A stretch of 64,000 nt of DNA from contig NC_088171.1 in the NCBI RefSeq assembly GCF_028769735.1, forward strand, positions 132,015,533 through 132,079,532, given 5' to 3'. Below are positions 32,675-47,000 of this stretch, piece after piece. The notes under the pieces are model-generated. The model saw nothing but the letters and a program-made list of their open reading frames with translations. It was not told the DNA's origin and did no database searches. The position numbers and the translations under genes were made by a program. This DNA is from Zonotrichia leucophrys gambelii (lineage: Eukaryota > Chordata > Aves > Passeriformes > Passerellidae). The stretch's first letter is position 1, and each line of letters starts with the position of its first letter.

Positions 32675-35600
32675 TCCAGGTGACGTGCTTGCTGTACGAA
32701 GATCTTTAGAGAGAAAGTCACAGAGTTCAATAATTCCATATGAAGCAGCTCACATTTTGTTGTTCATCCTCACACAAGTATGTCTCAACAGGCAGCTACA
32801 GTCAGCACGACATATGGATCCAGTCTGAGCAGGCTGCTTGTCCTCAAGAGCTGCAAGACTGTTTATGCTGCCTGTCAAGACAGACTTTTGAGCCATGTTG
32901 TACAGTCTTCCCTTGATTTCTCAAAGGATAAAATGGTTTGTGTCCCAAACAATCCATACTTTCTGGACTTGGCTTTTATTAAAATTTTTTTTCTACAGAA
33001 AAAAAAAATTGTTACAAGAGAAAAATATTTACTATGTATACATGATTTTGATAAAAAACTGTCCAAGACAACAAACAGGATAAAAGCAATTGTATTCCTT
33101 AGACTTGTTATTAAATAGCTGCACATAGATAAGTCCATATGCCACATAGGTTACTGCTGAACATCACTGTGAACACGTAAAGCACCACCAATAATTCCTC
33201 TGCATTACTGAAGTAAACAAGTTTGAATCTTTGAAAGGCATTAAACCTTCTGTCCCATCAAATAAATAGGTAACCTTAAACATCACTTGAAAGGCAGAAA
33301 TACATACATTTAACTGTGCTGAAACCAAAACCATTGCCAGATTAATTACATTTAAACACACTGTTGAGGTACAAAACAATTCAGAAGACCTTTAGGAATC
33401 ACTAGCTCTGCATCTGGCATAGAGTGCAGCAACATAATGGTGTTTTTCAGCTGTACTGATGAAGTAGAAAATATTAAGATAACACACAAGGCATGTCTTA
33501 GAATTCCCACTCTTTTCCCCTCTAAAGTTAGGTTTTTAAAAGAGTATTAAAGCATGATTCTGCAGATTTATGTTGAGGTATTACTTCACATGAAATATTG
33601 CTTGTGTTAGAATGAAGTTCTGCTTCTCTTTCATCTCCAATAGCACACTACTCCAGAGTCCACCTGCCCATCAATATGTACCAGACTCACAGTTTCAATC
33701 CCCATTAGGGATAACAGAAGTTCCTCATTCCATCTCCAAAACACAACAGTAAAAGAGACACCTATAAATGCAAACACATCATGTGTGCACACGCCCAGGC
33801 ATTCACAAGCACAGCCTACACCTTCTCCTGTTGGAGTTTTGGTTGAAGGACAGCTTATATGAAGTTTTAATAAATATTTCAAGGATACCTAACAATCCCT
33901 ACAACCTCATCTTGCAGCTCCTTTTCATGTGAATCGCATGGAAAAGCTGATGGAATGTCACAAGGTCTGGACACTTGGAGATGACTTAGTGAAATTAAGG
34001 TGGTAAGAACAAGATTTGGTCCCTAGCCTCTACCTTTCAGTATATAGTAATGCCACCAGAGCATTACTATAAAGAGCTGGAAGAATTTTCAATGCCTGTG
34101 AAACCTTTTGGCCCTCTTTCTTCCACATTTGTGTATCTTCTCCTTATTCCCAAACCCCTATGGAAAATGTATTTAAGATTGCCTTGTATTAAATTTTGTT
34201 TTTAATGTTGTATTTCCATTTACTTTGGAAGAAATTAAATCAATGTTTTTTTAAAATAATATGAATAGAAGTTTATGCTCAGAAATACCTTTCCTTAGTC
34301 TCAAGCATCTCCTGTCAAATCTGAGTTCAAGTATGTGGTAATTTAGGAAGTGAAAGAGCATTTTTTTAAGATTAAGACAAAACTATGTCTGTTAGCTTAG
34401 CTGTGGGTTGGTGAAACTTTGATTCACAAGTCTAAGGATAACAGGTGAGTGCCTGAAAATACTATACTAATTTATTTTTTCAAGGTATTTTTTTTTGCAT
34501 TTACTAAGATCAAGTATATCAGAAAGTGGAAATGTGAAGGAGGAAATAAGCCAGCAGAATAGTCACACAAACTGCTATTCCAATTCTCATTCTTCCCAGT
34601 GAACAGCTGTTGGATGGCTGGAACACATCCCAGCTGCACCACCTGGGCATCCTCGGAGGCTGGCATATTAAGACACTACAGAAGCTCTAGAAATCAAAGG
34701 GACAGGAATTAAAAAAAAAAATCTTCACAAAAAGAAACATGAATTGAGGTTGTTGTTTGTTTAATAAAAGCTTGCAAGGCACATGTTTCAACTGAATTGC
34801 AACATCTACAGCAAAGCAGATCAAAATTTGTAAAACTTTCCCACAACTCTTTCAGGGAGTTAAACCTGTGATTTGGTTGAAAACCAAGCCAGGGCTGTCT
34901 GCACAAGTCTGGTGTAATTATGCCCTATTGTTGCCCCACTGAGGGATATCACTGGAACTTATTATTTTTCACAGAAACCAGAGATTAGACAGTATTTTTG
35001 CTAGTCCATGGCTGGATAAGAAATTAATTCACTTTCTTTGTAAGATATGATTCTTTCAGTCACTTGTTATAATTATGCCTTTTTACAGGAACAACCACAA
35101 TGTTCTCCCAAATAAAAGGCTCCTTCTGTTACTTAAGGCTGCTGTGCCAATGGTGCTGCAATATAATTTTCTCTAATATAAAAAGCAAGGTAAAAATCTT
35201 AAATGATTCTCCTAAAGCAGAATCAATTGAAGTATCAAGAATACATCTTAAAAACTATGACAAAATTAATAACAGTAACTATGTCACAGTTCAAATAAAA
35301 TTCAACTCGTTCATTTAAACATGTATAAAGGCCAACATGATACAAGACAGTTTTGTTTAGATGTGTGGGTGGCCTCCTTTGTGGTTTTCTTAATATGTGT
35401 GCTCTACATGTATGTGTTCAAACTATGTTCTACATGGTAACACACACAACATTGTAATGAAACACAACAGGCAGCCAAGGACAGCTGAATGTTACATCTC
35501 AGCATGGCAGTCTAAGGCATGAAGCCAGAAGTTCTGCAACTTCATCTACCCAAGTACAGTTGTAATCCTGCAGTTTGCACCTGGAATGCCTTATTGCTGA

Positions 35601-36924
35601 TAGGAAGTGATATTCATGAATTTCTAACTTCAAGAGATTAAATGACCAACACACAGACATGTAATTCCTTGACAGTGATTCAAATAAACCTAAATAGAAA
35701 AAGGAACTGTAAACTTACTTCCAAATATTACATCTATATCCACACATACAGAGGGGGTTCCTGCAGGCCTGCCATAGCTCAAGTTAATACACAAGCTTCT
35801 GTTGTTATATGATAACTGAGCAGTCTGAAACAGCCCAGTGCAGTAAAACATGCACTTGTGCACAAGCAAATACATGCAGCCTGCACTCCAGCAGACACAC
35901 AGGTACACGCTATCCCCAACATGATGTCTGTATGCCCAGAAAGGATATTTACTTATAACTTGTAACTCAGTTACATGGATAAGTGTTTCTCTCAGTGACA
36001 ACATCCCATATATTCGATGGATTTATCTATTCTTTGAAATAAAATGCATAATTTAACATTTTGTCAAGACTCATAGGCCTAAAAATATAACTGAAAGTAA
36101 AAAACAGATTAAAGACATGTTGGCTTTTACAACAATAAAGCTTTTTTCTTTAAAATCACTCCAAAAGTGATAACAAGTTTTAAAAAAATCTCAGCACTAT
36201 GTGTCAGTGTAAAATAAGCAAGTGTATCTGCATAGAGCAGAGAAGAATCATGCACATACAACAACATGCTGCAGTTCCTAATAATTTCAGAGTTAAAATC
36301 TCCGATTTGCACTAAGGATTGTTTTGCAGCTTCCACTTGCAGAATGGTTTGCAGATTTTTCAGCTGAGAGTTCATCCTATTTTCCCAGATCCTTCATTAA
36401 AGACATCTGGGCTCCAAAGAATCATTCCCACATGCCTGATAGACTGGTCTCTGGGCCAGGTGTTACATTAATTTGTAACTGCAGGTAACTCCTAAGGGGT
36501 GAGCAGCTTCTTTCAAAACTTAGTCCTGTATTTTGTCCAGTTACATCTACATTAAGCAAAGCTACTGTTACCTTTTACTGGAGTTTCCATTCTCAACATT
36601 AGGTTTAGGCCCAGAGTTGTAATTATAACATCATTCATTTTCTTGAAAGTCTATCAGCCAGCAACAAAGAGATAATTTGTTAAGCAAAGGAGTTGTAGAG
36701 GCAAAGAGGGGCATAGAACAAATTTTAGAGGAAAGCAAAACTGCAGAGTACTTTGCCAAATTTTCAAAGATCTGTGTATTTGCATAATTGATATAAAAAT
36801 AGCTATGAACACCTGTACCATTATTCATTAATGGTAGTGATTATAGTAGATTAAATGACAGTTATGGCACTATCTTAATACAGCTATTGCATAATAAGTT
36901 GAATGAAATGAGTATCACCCATCT

Positions 36925-36970
36925 GTGCACACACACCCACACCCACCCACACGCACCAGCACACACACAG
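36925..36970 (+). repeat. Imperfect (CA)n repeat
   Basis: CA units interrupted by CCCA and GCAC. On the sense strand of DPY19L4 it reads as GT-rich and would lie in the 3' UTR. Confidence 0.75.
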
Positions 36971-37854
36971 GGGGTGAAAGTGAAGTGCAGAAGTCTCAGT
37001 AGCAAACCTGGTTGTCCTGCTACACTTGCCTGAAAACAAGTGTGGCATACTGTGGTATACTGGCCCATTCTGGTGGCTGCTAAGAAAGACACACTTATGC
37101 AAACACACACAAACACTTAAGTGTGGAGAAATGCTGAAGACAAGTCCTTTCCAAACTGAAGATCTGAGCTTGTCCTATTGCTAGGTCTAATTCCTAGCAT
37201 TTCCACCAACATGTCTCTGTAGACAACAGAGACAACAATGTAGATATCAGTGCCTTAATCAATGAAGTGTTGTTTAAGTAAAATCTTCCTCATATGATTT
37301 ATAAAAACTACATAGCTACACATAAGATGTATAAATGTATGTTTGAGAAACACAGAAATGTTTACCATGGAAGACAGGAAGAATTAAAACAAAACAAAAA
37401 GAAACCCCAAACTAAAAATCCAAACACTTACTTGAAAAGACTTGGGATAGTGATTGCTTTCTTGCTAAAAATTAAAAGCTATATTACTTAAACAAGCTCT
37501 TTAAATAATTTTTCTGTATTTACTGAAGTCTATGCATATCAACTCTCTAACACTAAAGTTAGAAATCGCATTTACATGAAGATTAAGATGATTTGTAATG
37601 GGAAGAAAAATGTAAAAACATGGAAGACTGTAGCACATTGTAGAGACTGTAAAACTGATAAATGTTCCTGTTTCCTTCAAGGATGGTATATGTATCAGCT
37701 GATCTGTAGATCAAAGCATTTCAGTTTGGTAAAGTTGTCAGTACACTGCATGTGTGCACATCTATCTGCAAAAATAGACTTCCTTGCTCAAAAGGAACTT
37801 TTCCAACTGAAATTCATTCACAATCAATCCTCAGAAAGAAGCTTGCATGCTTTT

Positions 37855-38019
37855 TCAGGACTGGAAGGATATCACAGTGTTGATTCTATATACAAAGTAG
37901 GATCTATTCCAGTATACTCGAGTGAAATAATTCACATATGGAGAATAGTTCATTTTGATTTCATGACAAAATCGTCCATATTTTGAGTAGGCATAGTTGT
38001 CACCTTCCTCACAAACCAC
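37855..38019 (-). CDS. DPY19L4: DPY19L4 terminal coding exon
   Basis: Acceptor TTCTGACAG|GTGGTT. Encodes [38 protein letters not shown] and the C-terminus NTVISFQS, ending in TGA at 37857-37855. Two sequons (Asn-Tyr-Ser, Asn-Arg-Ser). Confidence 0.95.
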   Translation of the reverse strand: MVCEEGDNYAYSKYGRFCHEIKMNYSPYVNYFTRVYWNRSYFVYRINTVISFQS

Positions 38020-41000
38020 CTGTCAGAAAGAAAAAGACCTAATTACAGTACTGAAGATAAGTGGTTACAGAATGTAATTTTGTACATTTAATTAACTTTT
38101 GTATTCTGTAAATTTCATTTATGATAGACAATTAATTTCCACACTGTACAGTTCCAATAAACTGAAAACATATTCCCCTGTAATTTGTTTAGCCACCTAA
38201 AAAAGCCTTTATAATATGAACCAAATACACTGGTTTTAATGTCTGCTACCTTGACAAAGGAATTAATCCCTTTGTCAAGGTAGCAGACATTAAAACCAGT
38301 GTACTTGGTACATATTATAAAGAACAACAGCACTGGAAATTATGCACATGCCCTGGTTCCCAGTACAAAACTGACCTGCACAGAGCATACCAGTATGAAG
38401 GAAACTAAAATCTCAATTACCTTTCCCAGGCCAATTAAGTTTTGACATATCTAATAAAGATCAAAGACACACACACACATCTCCCTACAATTTCCAACCA
38501 AGTGACTTGGAAGCAAACTGCATTCTAGGATCTGCTGTCTGATATCCCTGAAGAAATCCCTTCATTATTCCTTCTGATGCCACAAATTTACACAGTTTAA
38601 AAAAAAGTGGTAGGACAAACTCATGAAGAAAAATCCACCAGTGGCTTCCAAACACAAAGATAATTGCCCTGAGCTACACTCCTTCAGCAACAGACTGCTG
38701 GAAAACATTTGTCTTTCCCTATCAGTAAACCTGTGCTCTCAGCCAGTGTCAGAAACAAGATACTGGACTAGGACTACAGGAAGTAGCACAAGCTATAAAG
38801 CAGTACTTATCTTCCTAAACACAGCAATTCAAAACACATCCACAGACCTGTCAACACACTGTCTGCCCACTGTCTCACCTACTTTGGGAGTAAGTAAATG
38901 CTGCACTGCAGTTTCCAAATATGTATTCACTAGCTTCCACTACTCTGGAGTACCTTGATAATCTTCCAATACAACTCAAACAAATTCTGTTAGCAAGCAA
39001 ACTGAGAGATTTGTTTAAAGCTTCCTGAGACAATAAACTTTATTAACTTTACAGAACAAATGATGTCAGTTTTCTGAAAAATACCCAAATATACCCAAAC
39101 CAACCACTCCCCACAAAAGAACAATAACAAAAACCACAACAAAAAATACAAGAAGGATTATCAAGCTTATGTGTGAGAGAGAAGCATGCAGGAAGCATGG
39201 AGATGAGAGATGCAGGGATATGTGGGCATGGAATCCTGAAATTGTGGTTAATTGCTCCAGTGGAGATCCTAAGTGTGAAGAGGAATCAGGAACTTACTCA
39301 TGCAAACACAGATCTGAGAAGAAACTGAGAGGTAACATGCAGATTAACAAAATGGAGGTTATTCAGACACACACAGTTATGGTACAGTATATTGGATATA
39401 TCCTGGAATAATCACAGCATACATGGTTTTAGCAGCAAGACTAGGAAAGAAATAATAGATTTTAGCAATGGTAAGGAAGTTAATAGAAAAATGGGGACAA
39501 TATCCTTCATGGATAAAGTAGTTGGGAAACCTAGAAGTGAAACTGACACCAGCTATAGATTACTGGGGAAATATAGAGCAATCCCCTAATAACATACCAC
39601 TCCTATATTGCTTAGAGGTAAGTGGCAACTCCCTCTTTCTTGTTGATCTGAGAATAAGCAATGAAACTCTAAGTGAGTTTAAGGCCACCCCTTGCCTTTA
39701 TAAAACCAAAATTTTTGCTGGATTTCCAAGAAGCCAATGAACAAGTGGCAGTAAGATCACCTTATAAACCCCATCTTACTCTCTATTTAAGCAGCAAGGG
39801 CAGCACTACCAGCATCCAGAGAGACAGAACATGTCAGGGACTGAAGCACCATTCATGGTGCAGTTTATCCAACCAGTCTTTCTAGCAGATGTGGTTTAAA
39901 CGATCTGTTGGTGTGCTAACCCATCTGCAAGGCTGAACTGAATAGACTTGCACGCTCATCAGAACCAAGCAGTCTGTACTGAACTAAATGGTAGGCTGGT
40001 CCTAATCCCAGCCAGTTTTGGAAGAACTGAGTTTATCCATTTTAGAGTTTCATCTTCAAAGCTGCTAAAGAATACCTTCTGAGGCAGGACTTCACTGCTT
40101 TTGTAACAAACTATTCAGGTGTCAGTCTTGAACATTTCTATATAGTTCAATGGTATTTACTGATTGTCAGAAAAGCAGCAGAGCTAGATACTCATGTTAG
40201 GAGGGATTAGGGCAGTTAATAGAATCAGGTAAGATTACAAGTTATAGACAATCCAAAACTTAACTGATCACCTTTAAAAGTTGAGTTTTGTCTACATGTC
40301 AATTACAATAAGAAAAATAAGACCAGCATTATAAGATTTATTTTCAATCTAATTATTTATGCATTCAAACATTCATTTCTTCTCACCAATACTTACATGA
40401 CCATTAGCAATATCCAACAGATCTTTAACTCTACATCCTCTTACAGGTCCCACTTCATTGCAAATTGAATCTTCAATAACCAGAAAGTTTGCTTTGTAAG
40501 ATGTGAGTATCTTATAAATATCCTCTGCTGACCTCTTTGAATAGATCTGATAAATCTATAAATTAAGAAAACATGTTAATGCAATGCAAAAATCAGTGAT
40601 ACCTTAAACACTGGGACACACACACCCCAACAATGACCTATCTGCAATGACAAACTATATGTACACAAGCTATAAAAGTTTGGTTTTGAAATTAGTGAGG
40701 CAACGGCCAGCTGAATGGGAAGTACTTCTCTCTGATGATGGCAAGTTCTCATCTTACATACTCCAAGTGGCCTGAAAAGTCTTCAGAAATAATATTTTGA
40801 TAATGATTTGTTTCTGTGCAGAGTGAAGCACTGACAATATACTTGATAATCCCTTCCATGTCCACTGGACTCCTATGTCCTCTTCCCTTCTAATAAATTT
40901 GATTTTTTGGCATTACATTTGGGTGAAGAGGAAGACAGTTCCTGTGAGATGCCACATTTATGGAATTGGATACTCACATTCTCATTTCTTTTCAGGAGAT

Positions 41001-44000
41001 CATCATCATTATACAAAGGCAGGCTTGACACCATCCATCCTGTACAGAGCTTAATCACACCCATGAGCTGTGGGCTGCCTGCAAACACGGCAGCCACGGG
41101 AGCCTGGCGTCTGCAAAAGCAACACCAACACACCTGAGCACTGCATGCACTCATCAAACAACTCTATCAGCTGTGTGTGGGATCTGCACAATGAACTGGA
41201 GCAGGTGAAAGGGGCTCTCATTACAGCTGGTGATGGTGTTGCTGTGGCAGTGCTTTTTCTGCGAGGGAAAGGGCAGACCTGCAGCAATAGGAGTTTGAAA
41301 GGAGGGGTTCCTGCTGGGGCAAGGGCTCGTGGCTGTTCTTCCCTCATGCAATCCATGAGCGCCATTCAGAGTGGTCCTGGAATGGATCCAAGTTCTGCTG
41401 TTTGAATGGCTGACAAAACAAGCTTGGGAGAGAGGGGGTAGGTACAAGGAGAAACAACATGATGTTATCTTGTAAGGGAATGATTGGTGATTGTTGTAAC
41501 TTGATCTCTAGTATGTATTCAATATGTAAGCTCTGATCATGTATTTCATCATCTATGAGGAAATAATGTCAGCATGCAGAATAATGTCTACAGTAATCAG
41601 GTTTCTGGGTTTGGTATGATTTTTTGACTGTATTTCTGTATTAGTGAAAGAAAACAGTCATTGTCACACTTTATTACAGACTTTGGCAACTTCTGTAGAG
41701 AAAATTCAAATTAAATTAGTATTATCAGAGAGAAGACTTGGAGAATATATACTGTAATAATGACATTGAATTAAAATTTCAATGTGGATAGCTAAGTATA
41801 TCCATAAAAAAAAAATCCTTATTTTCTTTAAAAATAAGAACAGCTGCTACAGATAAGGGTAGTCACATTGCTGGTAGCTGAGTGAATCTCAATGAAATTC
41901 ACCATGATTAATTACATACTTGAAGTATATGCAGACTAACATAAAAGCCATTAGGTACTTGGCATTATTCCACTTGCTGCCTTAAAGAGCTACAGCAGTG
42001 ACAAACAACATACACTACTACAACAAGAAGAAGAAATTGGCTGGAACACTAATTACCAGCCCTGCCTTTTGTGAAGATGAACACGTTGACATTAAAGACT
42101 ACATAAATAGAGAAAGCAATATTCTAAAAAAATACAGTTAAAGCTAAGTTATCTGAACACAAGGGATCTAATTTTCAGAAAAGCACAGTTCCTAATGACA
42201 TAGTTTAAAGTTAAATTGAATGAGGCAGAATGCAATTCTGAAACCTTTGGTGGTAAAAAAAATAAATTGTGAAAATAACTTGACTTGCTATTAGCTGTGT
42301 ATGTGCTCGGTATAGCTGTATAACATAGCTCCATACTAGCTGTGGTCAAAGGGGAAGTCTGAATAACACATGTATCCTGACAAAAGTCTCTAAATCCTCA
42401 CATTCAGCCATTTAATTTTATTGGCTCAGGCACATAACATCTCAGGGTTTTTGGCATTACAACCAACATAATCCTGCAATCTAATTAAATGTTAGCAAGA
42501 TCTAAGATCCTACTATTTAGAAACTAGGTCTGCAACAACATTAAACATGACTTGCTTGTGTGTTCCAGGATCTTCTCTTGTAATCCATGATAAACTCCAG
42601 TTTCTTTTATGGGAACAATACCACACTTAAAATAGAAAACTTGTTCCCCCATGCATCATTGAATGCCAAGGGAAAACCCAGCTTGACAGAGGTAGCTCCA
42701 CAAATTGCTGAGATAAAAATACCCTTACAAAAAGCAGTAAAATAGAAATGTTGGACTTTATGCTTACTTTATCCATGTCATAAGTTCTACTGTATCAGGA
42801 TCATAGAATTCTTGCAGTTCCGTAAGCTCTGTCATTATTCTAGGGAAAAACTGATGTAAAATGTTTTTGGTTACTTACAGTTTAAAAAATTATCTACAGA
42901 GCATCACATTACACTAAGGCCTTAATTGACACAACAGAAGCGGGTTTCAACAGTTTTCCCCCTGACTGGTACTTTTGCTTGAATATTTTGCAAAACTCAG
43001 CTTACATTTACTTACCTGACAGCAGAAGTCCCTCTCCAAAATAAGCATGTTAAACAGAAGTTCTCATCTCTCTCTTTCATTAGAATACTTATAATTAAAA
43101 ATAAATAAATAAGTAGCAGCAACAACATTCACGAACATCAAGTGGCGTTAAATACATCAAAACCATAGTTCAGGTGGTCATATGCAAATGTCTACAAATA
43201 AGGGCACTAAACCAAAAAGATGATAAATATCTCATGGTAAACCTGCTTGAGCAGGAAGGATTGGACCATAGTGACTTGATGGAAAGGTGTCATGCAAGCA
43301 AGAGAGAAGAAACCTCCTAGAAGCGCCATGGTAATGTGCCCAGACTCGCTTCTGACTTCAATCACCGCAGTGAAGATGAGCACATTACATTGTGTGAAGT
43401 GGGATATCTCAAGTTATGCTCTTGAAAAACATTTTGGGAAAAGGACGGATTCTGTGAGATAGAATGCCAGGCCAGCTTGCAAACCTGCATCATGGCTTCC
43501 CTACCCCGTTAGGTTTGAGGTCCCTCTTTACCGAGATGGGAAATTTTGTAAGTCCTTGAGCCATTTAGTGCATTTATCTGAAAAAGCCATGGCTGGAAAC
43601 TGGCCAGCCTTGAGGGGCCAGAACAGGTATATGTACATGCTGTTGTAGATGCTAAGTTCTGGATGTCAGCTCTTTTGGAAAAGAATGAAGTTTGCAGGCT
43701 CTGCCATATTAAAGAGACAACTTACATTAGGACAGACAGGAGTGGGAGTCTGCTTTTAACTGAGGACTTTCCACCGCCATTACCTGGACAACTCTGCTGT
43801 CAAGTGGCAGCAGTCTACAATCAGCACAAGAAGAGCTGCCACAGGTTTGTGTCAGGGACAAACAGCACTGCTGTTACACATACACTGGAACTACTCCCAG
43901 AGCAGAGGGATGGAAAGAGGAACTGCTACTGCCACCCCAAGGAGAACCAGCTTCACTCATCACAGCACCTGGAAAAACCTAGTTAGAGGAGGGACTATGC

Positions 44001-47000
44001 CAGACACAGACAAAAGGCAGCCAAGCAAAAGGATGCTGAGCTATACAGACAGCCTTTATAATGCTCGAGGCATTTTTGCTGCTCTGTTACTTGTAATCAA
44101 CATTCCCAACCTCAGGGACGAGTTGTGAGCCTGGAGAGCAAACTGCTCACCACTGCTTAAAAGCAGAAGCCGGATCAACAATGGACGAAGCCCTCTAGAG
44201 TCCAAAACCCCACACTGCTACTGCTTTCATTAAAACAATCTGGAAAGGAATTACTTGGGTAACTACACTCATTTCCTCTGCTGTAATAGATTTCATAACT
44301 CTTTTGAGCAACTCTAGCTTTTTTTACAGAAACTATCTATTGCTTCATCAAAAACATGTAAAAAGTCAGGCTACAATAGAAAATTTAGTTGCAATGTAAG
44401 ATAGATGTTACAAAATCTGTTAAAATACTGTTGGGCAAGACTGGCTTCTATATATGAATTCTCAGATTAGTCAAACTATTTTAAAGCTGTGCCAGTATAG
44501 CAGAGGATTACACTTCATGAGATGTTTCACGTATTTTTTGCACTCACAGGAGCTTAAAAAATAATTTCCAAATACTCCACTCTCAATCTGTGACTTGCAA
44601 TAAAGTATTCATTTTAAACATGGAAACATCTGTGTCTTTTCCTCCCCTGTATTGTAGTAGGTACACACCTCGACAGAATGGTCTGCACAAAGAATTTAAC
44701 TTTGCTATAATTTCATGGGAGCTTTTCAAACAGTTTATTTGCATATAGCCTCCTGTAATTTTACTTCATCTAACTTTATAGCTTTTCACTAAAACTAAGA
44801 TTGAGGCAACATAGCTTTCAATATCCTGAGTTTTCATTTGGCAGCATTTTCTTTGTTGAGTCAGTTTATACATCCAAAGCTTAACAGCTGACTATAATAA
44901 AGTCTTCATTTAAATTTAATTACAATAAGCAATCATTAAAAAATTAAATTGTCAAATACCTTATACTGAAAAAAGTGAAGTTTTTTTTAAAAAATGAAAC
45001 ATATTTTCAATGGATGACACCTTCACTTTCATCACATATATTTAATTTCACTGAGTACATTTCATTACATTTGCTCATCATTTTGACTCATATTGTGCCA
45101 ACATACAAAGAAAACTCCACAAAGGAACTTTTCTTACCTCCTTCCACAAGCTGAATCCAATTATAGTGGGAACTGCCATACTCAGGATAAGAGCCTAGAA
45201 AGTACATGTTAGAGAAAATGGATTATGCACCACTCTCCAACTCTGAGGTGTCTGTTGATTCCGCTCATACAGTGAGCAATATTTATGTCTGAAACCTCAT
45301 AGTGACAGTAGGTGAATCTTTGTGGTTTTCTACCAGGCAAAAAAATTTCCTGTAACAAGATTTTGCCTAATTTACCATGGAAGGCTTCACTTGACTCACA
45401 AAAACTTTACCATCAATTTTAGGGACAGTTAATTACTACTAAAGTAACAATGATTCCATGTGCACAGTAGGGAACAGAAGAAGGTAAACACCTCACGTTC
45501 AAATGCTACGAGACCAAGCATTTCACACCTCTGATCTTGTTCAGATTAGCATTATTGATATGCAAGACCCAGAAACCCATCTCTCAGCATACCATCATTC
45601 TAGCTGATGCAATTTTTGCTTTGCAAGAAGGAGAAAATAGCTTCTATGGTACAGAAAACATTTGGTAAGGAATGCACACAAGGCATTCCTTTGATATTAA
45701 GCTGCTAACACATCTACTGTGTTAATAGTGAAAAAGCAGATCTACATCACAGAAAACATGAAGCATATAAAAGAATGTGCTTACCATGTAGCTGAACATA
45801 TTGATACTCCTTGACTGAAAGAACACAGTCAATGTTTCTGATATAGCAGTGTATGGTATTTTCACAGGAGACATAATGAACATCTAAGTGTAATATATTT
45901 ATTCCTATAAGCCTCTTGAATTTAGGGCAAACAATATCCTATCCCTATTTTATTATTAAAACCAATGCACAAAGCTGCTAAAAATCACACAAAGCAACTT
46001 TTGTCATATTGAGAATAAAGCTAGGGTTGGAAGCAGGGGAGTTGTTTGCTCTGTAACACAAGCTTATCTTCAGTCACAACACTTCTCTATGATGGCCAAA
46101 CATGAACAAACCTTATACAAAGTAATTCAACTTACCATTTCTTGTGCAGCAGTTTTACTCTCAGCAGTTATATTCACCTTACTACACCATTTAAAGACCC
46201 ATTTCTCAGTGAAACAAAGCTTACGCCTTCCCTGTGCACCAGTACTTTTTCTCCTGCATTCCTCCTAAAAAGACCTTCTTAACCAATCCCAAATAGATAT
46301 GAAAGAGAGAGATTGAGTTCTCAAATATTTGCTAAAAGAAATTGAGAAGAGTGAAAGGGAGATGAAGACAGCTCTGCTTTTTGAGGAAAGGTTGTAGTGT
46401 GAATGCAACTTTATCACCAGGTACCAGAGAACAAGTGACACTAAGAAGAAAAGACAGAAAAAGCAGACCATATGCAATCCACTGCTCACAGAACAACCTG
46501 TTGCTTTCATGGGTTCTTTCATGGGTCTTAGGTACTTCTTGTTTGCAAAGCTATATACTTGCTAGCTGTATTTTCCACGACTTTGGCAACAGCAACTCAC
46601 CAGCAGTATTGGGTGCACAGCTTTCAGTCGAAGCCACTTGAAAAGCGTCATCCAAAGTTCAGGAGAACACACACCAAATGCAGCAAGCATACAAACATAA
46701 GGTGTCCATAGATATTTCATTCTGAAAAACACTGCAATAACTTAGTTGGGACCCTGTGTATGCCTCTGTACTCAAGCTATTATAAAAACATTCAGATTTT
46801 TTTCTTATGCCAGACACAGTCTGGATGTTCAGACAATCTGAGGTCAACTTTGATGGTACTGGAGGGTAAACCAAGGAAATCTCTAGCAGAAGAGCTGGCA
46901 CCTGATTATCTGCTGTGAGATGGAGGAGCAAGATCCAAGGTAAAAGATGACAAAATCCTTCACAGAGTTCAGGGGAGGATGAAAGAAAAACAAAGAGAAT

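Larger units (their letters stand above)
32669..37854 (-). other. DPY19L4: Candidate DPY19L4 3' UTR
   Basis: Downstream of the DPY19L4 stop there is no further exon. AATAAA signals on the minus strand occur at about 34476-34471, 32980-32975 and 32674-32669; the last is in an AAATAAAGTG context with a U-rich stretch downstream. Which is used cannot be decided from sequence alone. A CA-rich stretch lies inside at about 36925-36970. Confidence 0.35.

Noticed and set aside
43663..44128. 107-codon plus-strand frame with Tudor-like phrases
   Set aside because: A fleeting resemblance ([12 protein letters not shown]) needs a frame change just upstream and has no splice or family support. Kept only as an unidentified stretch.
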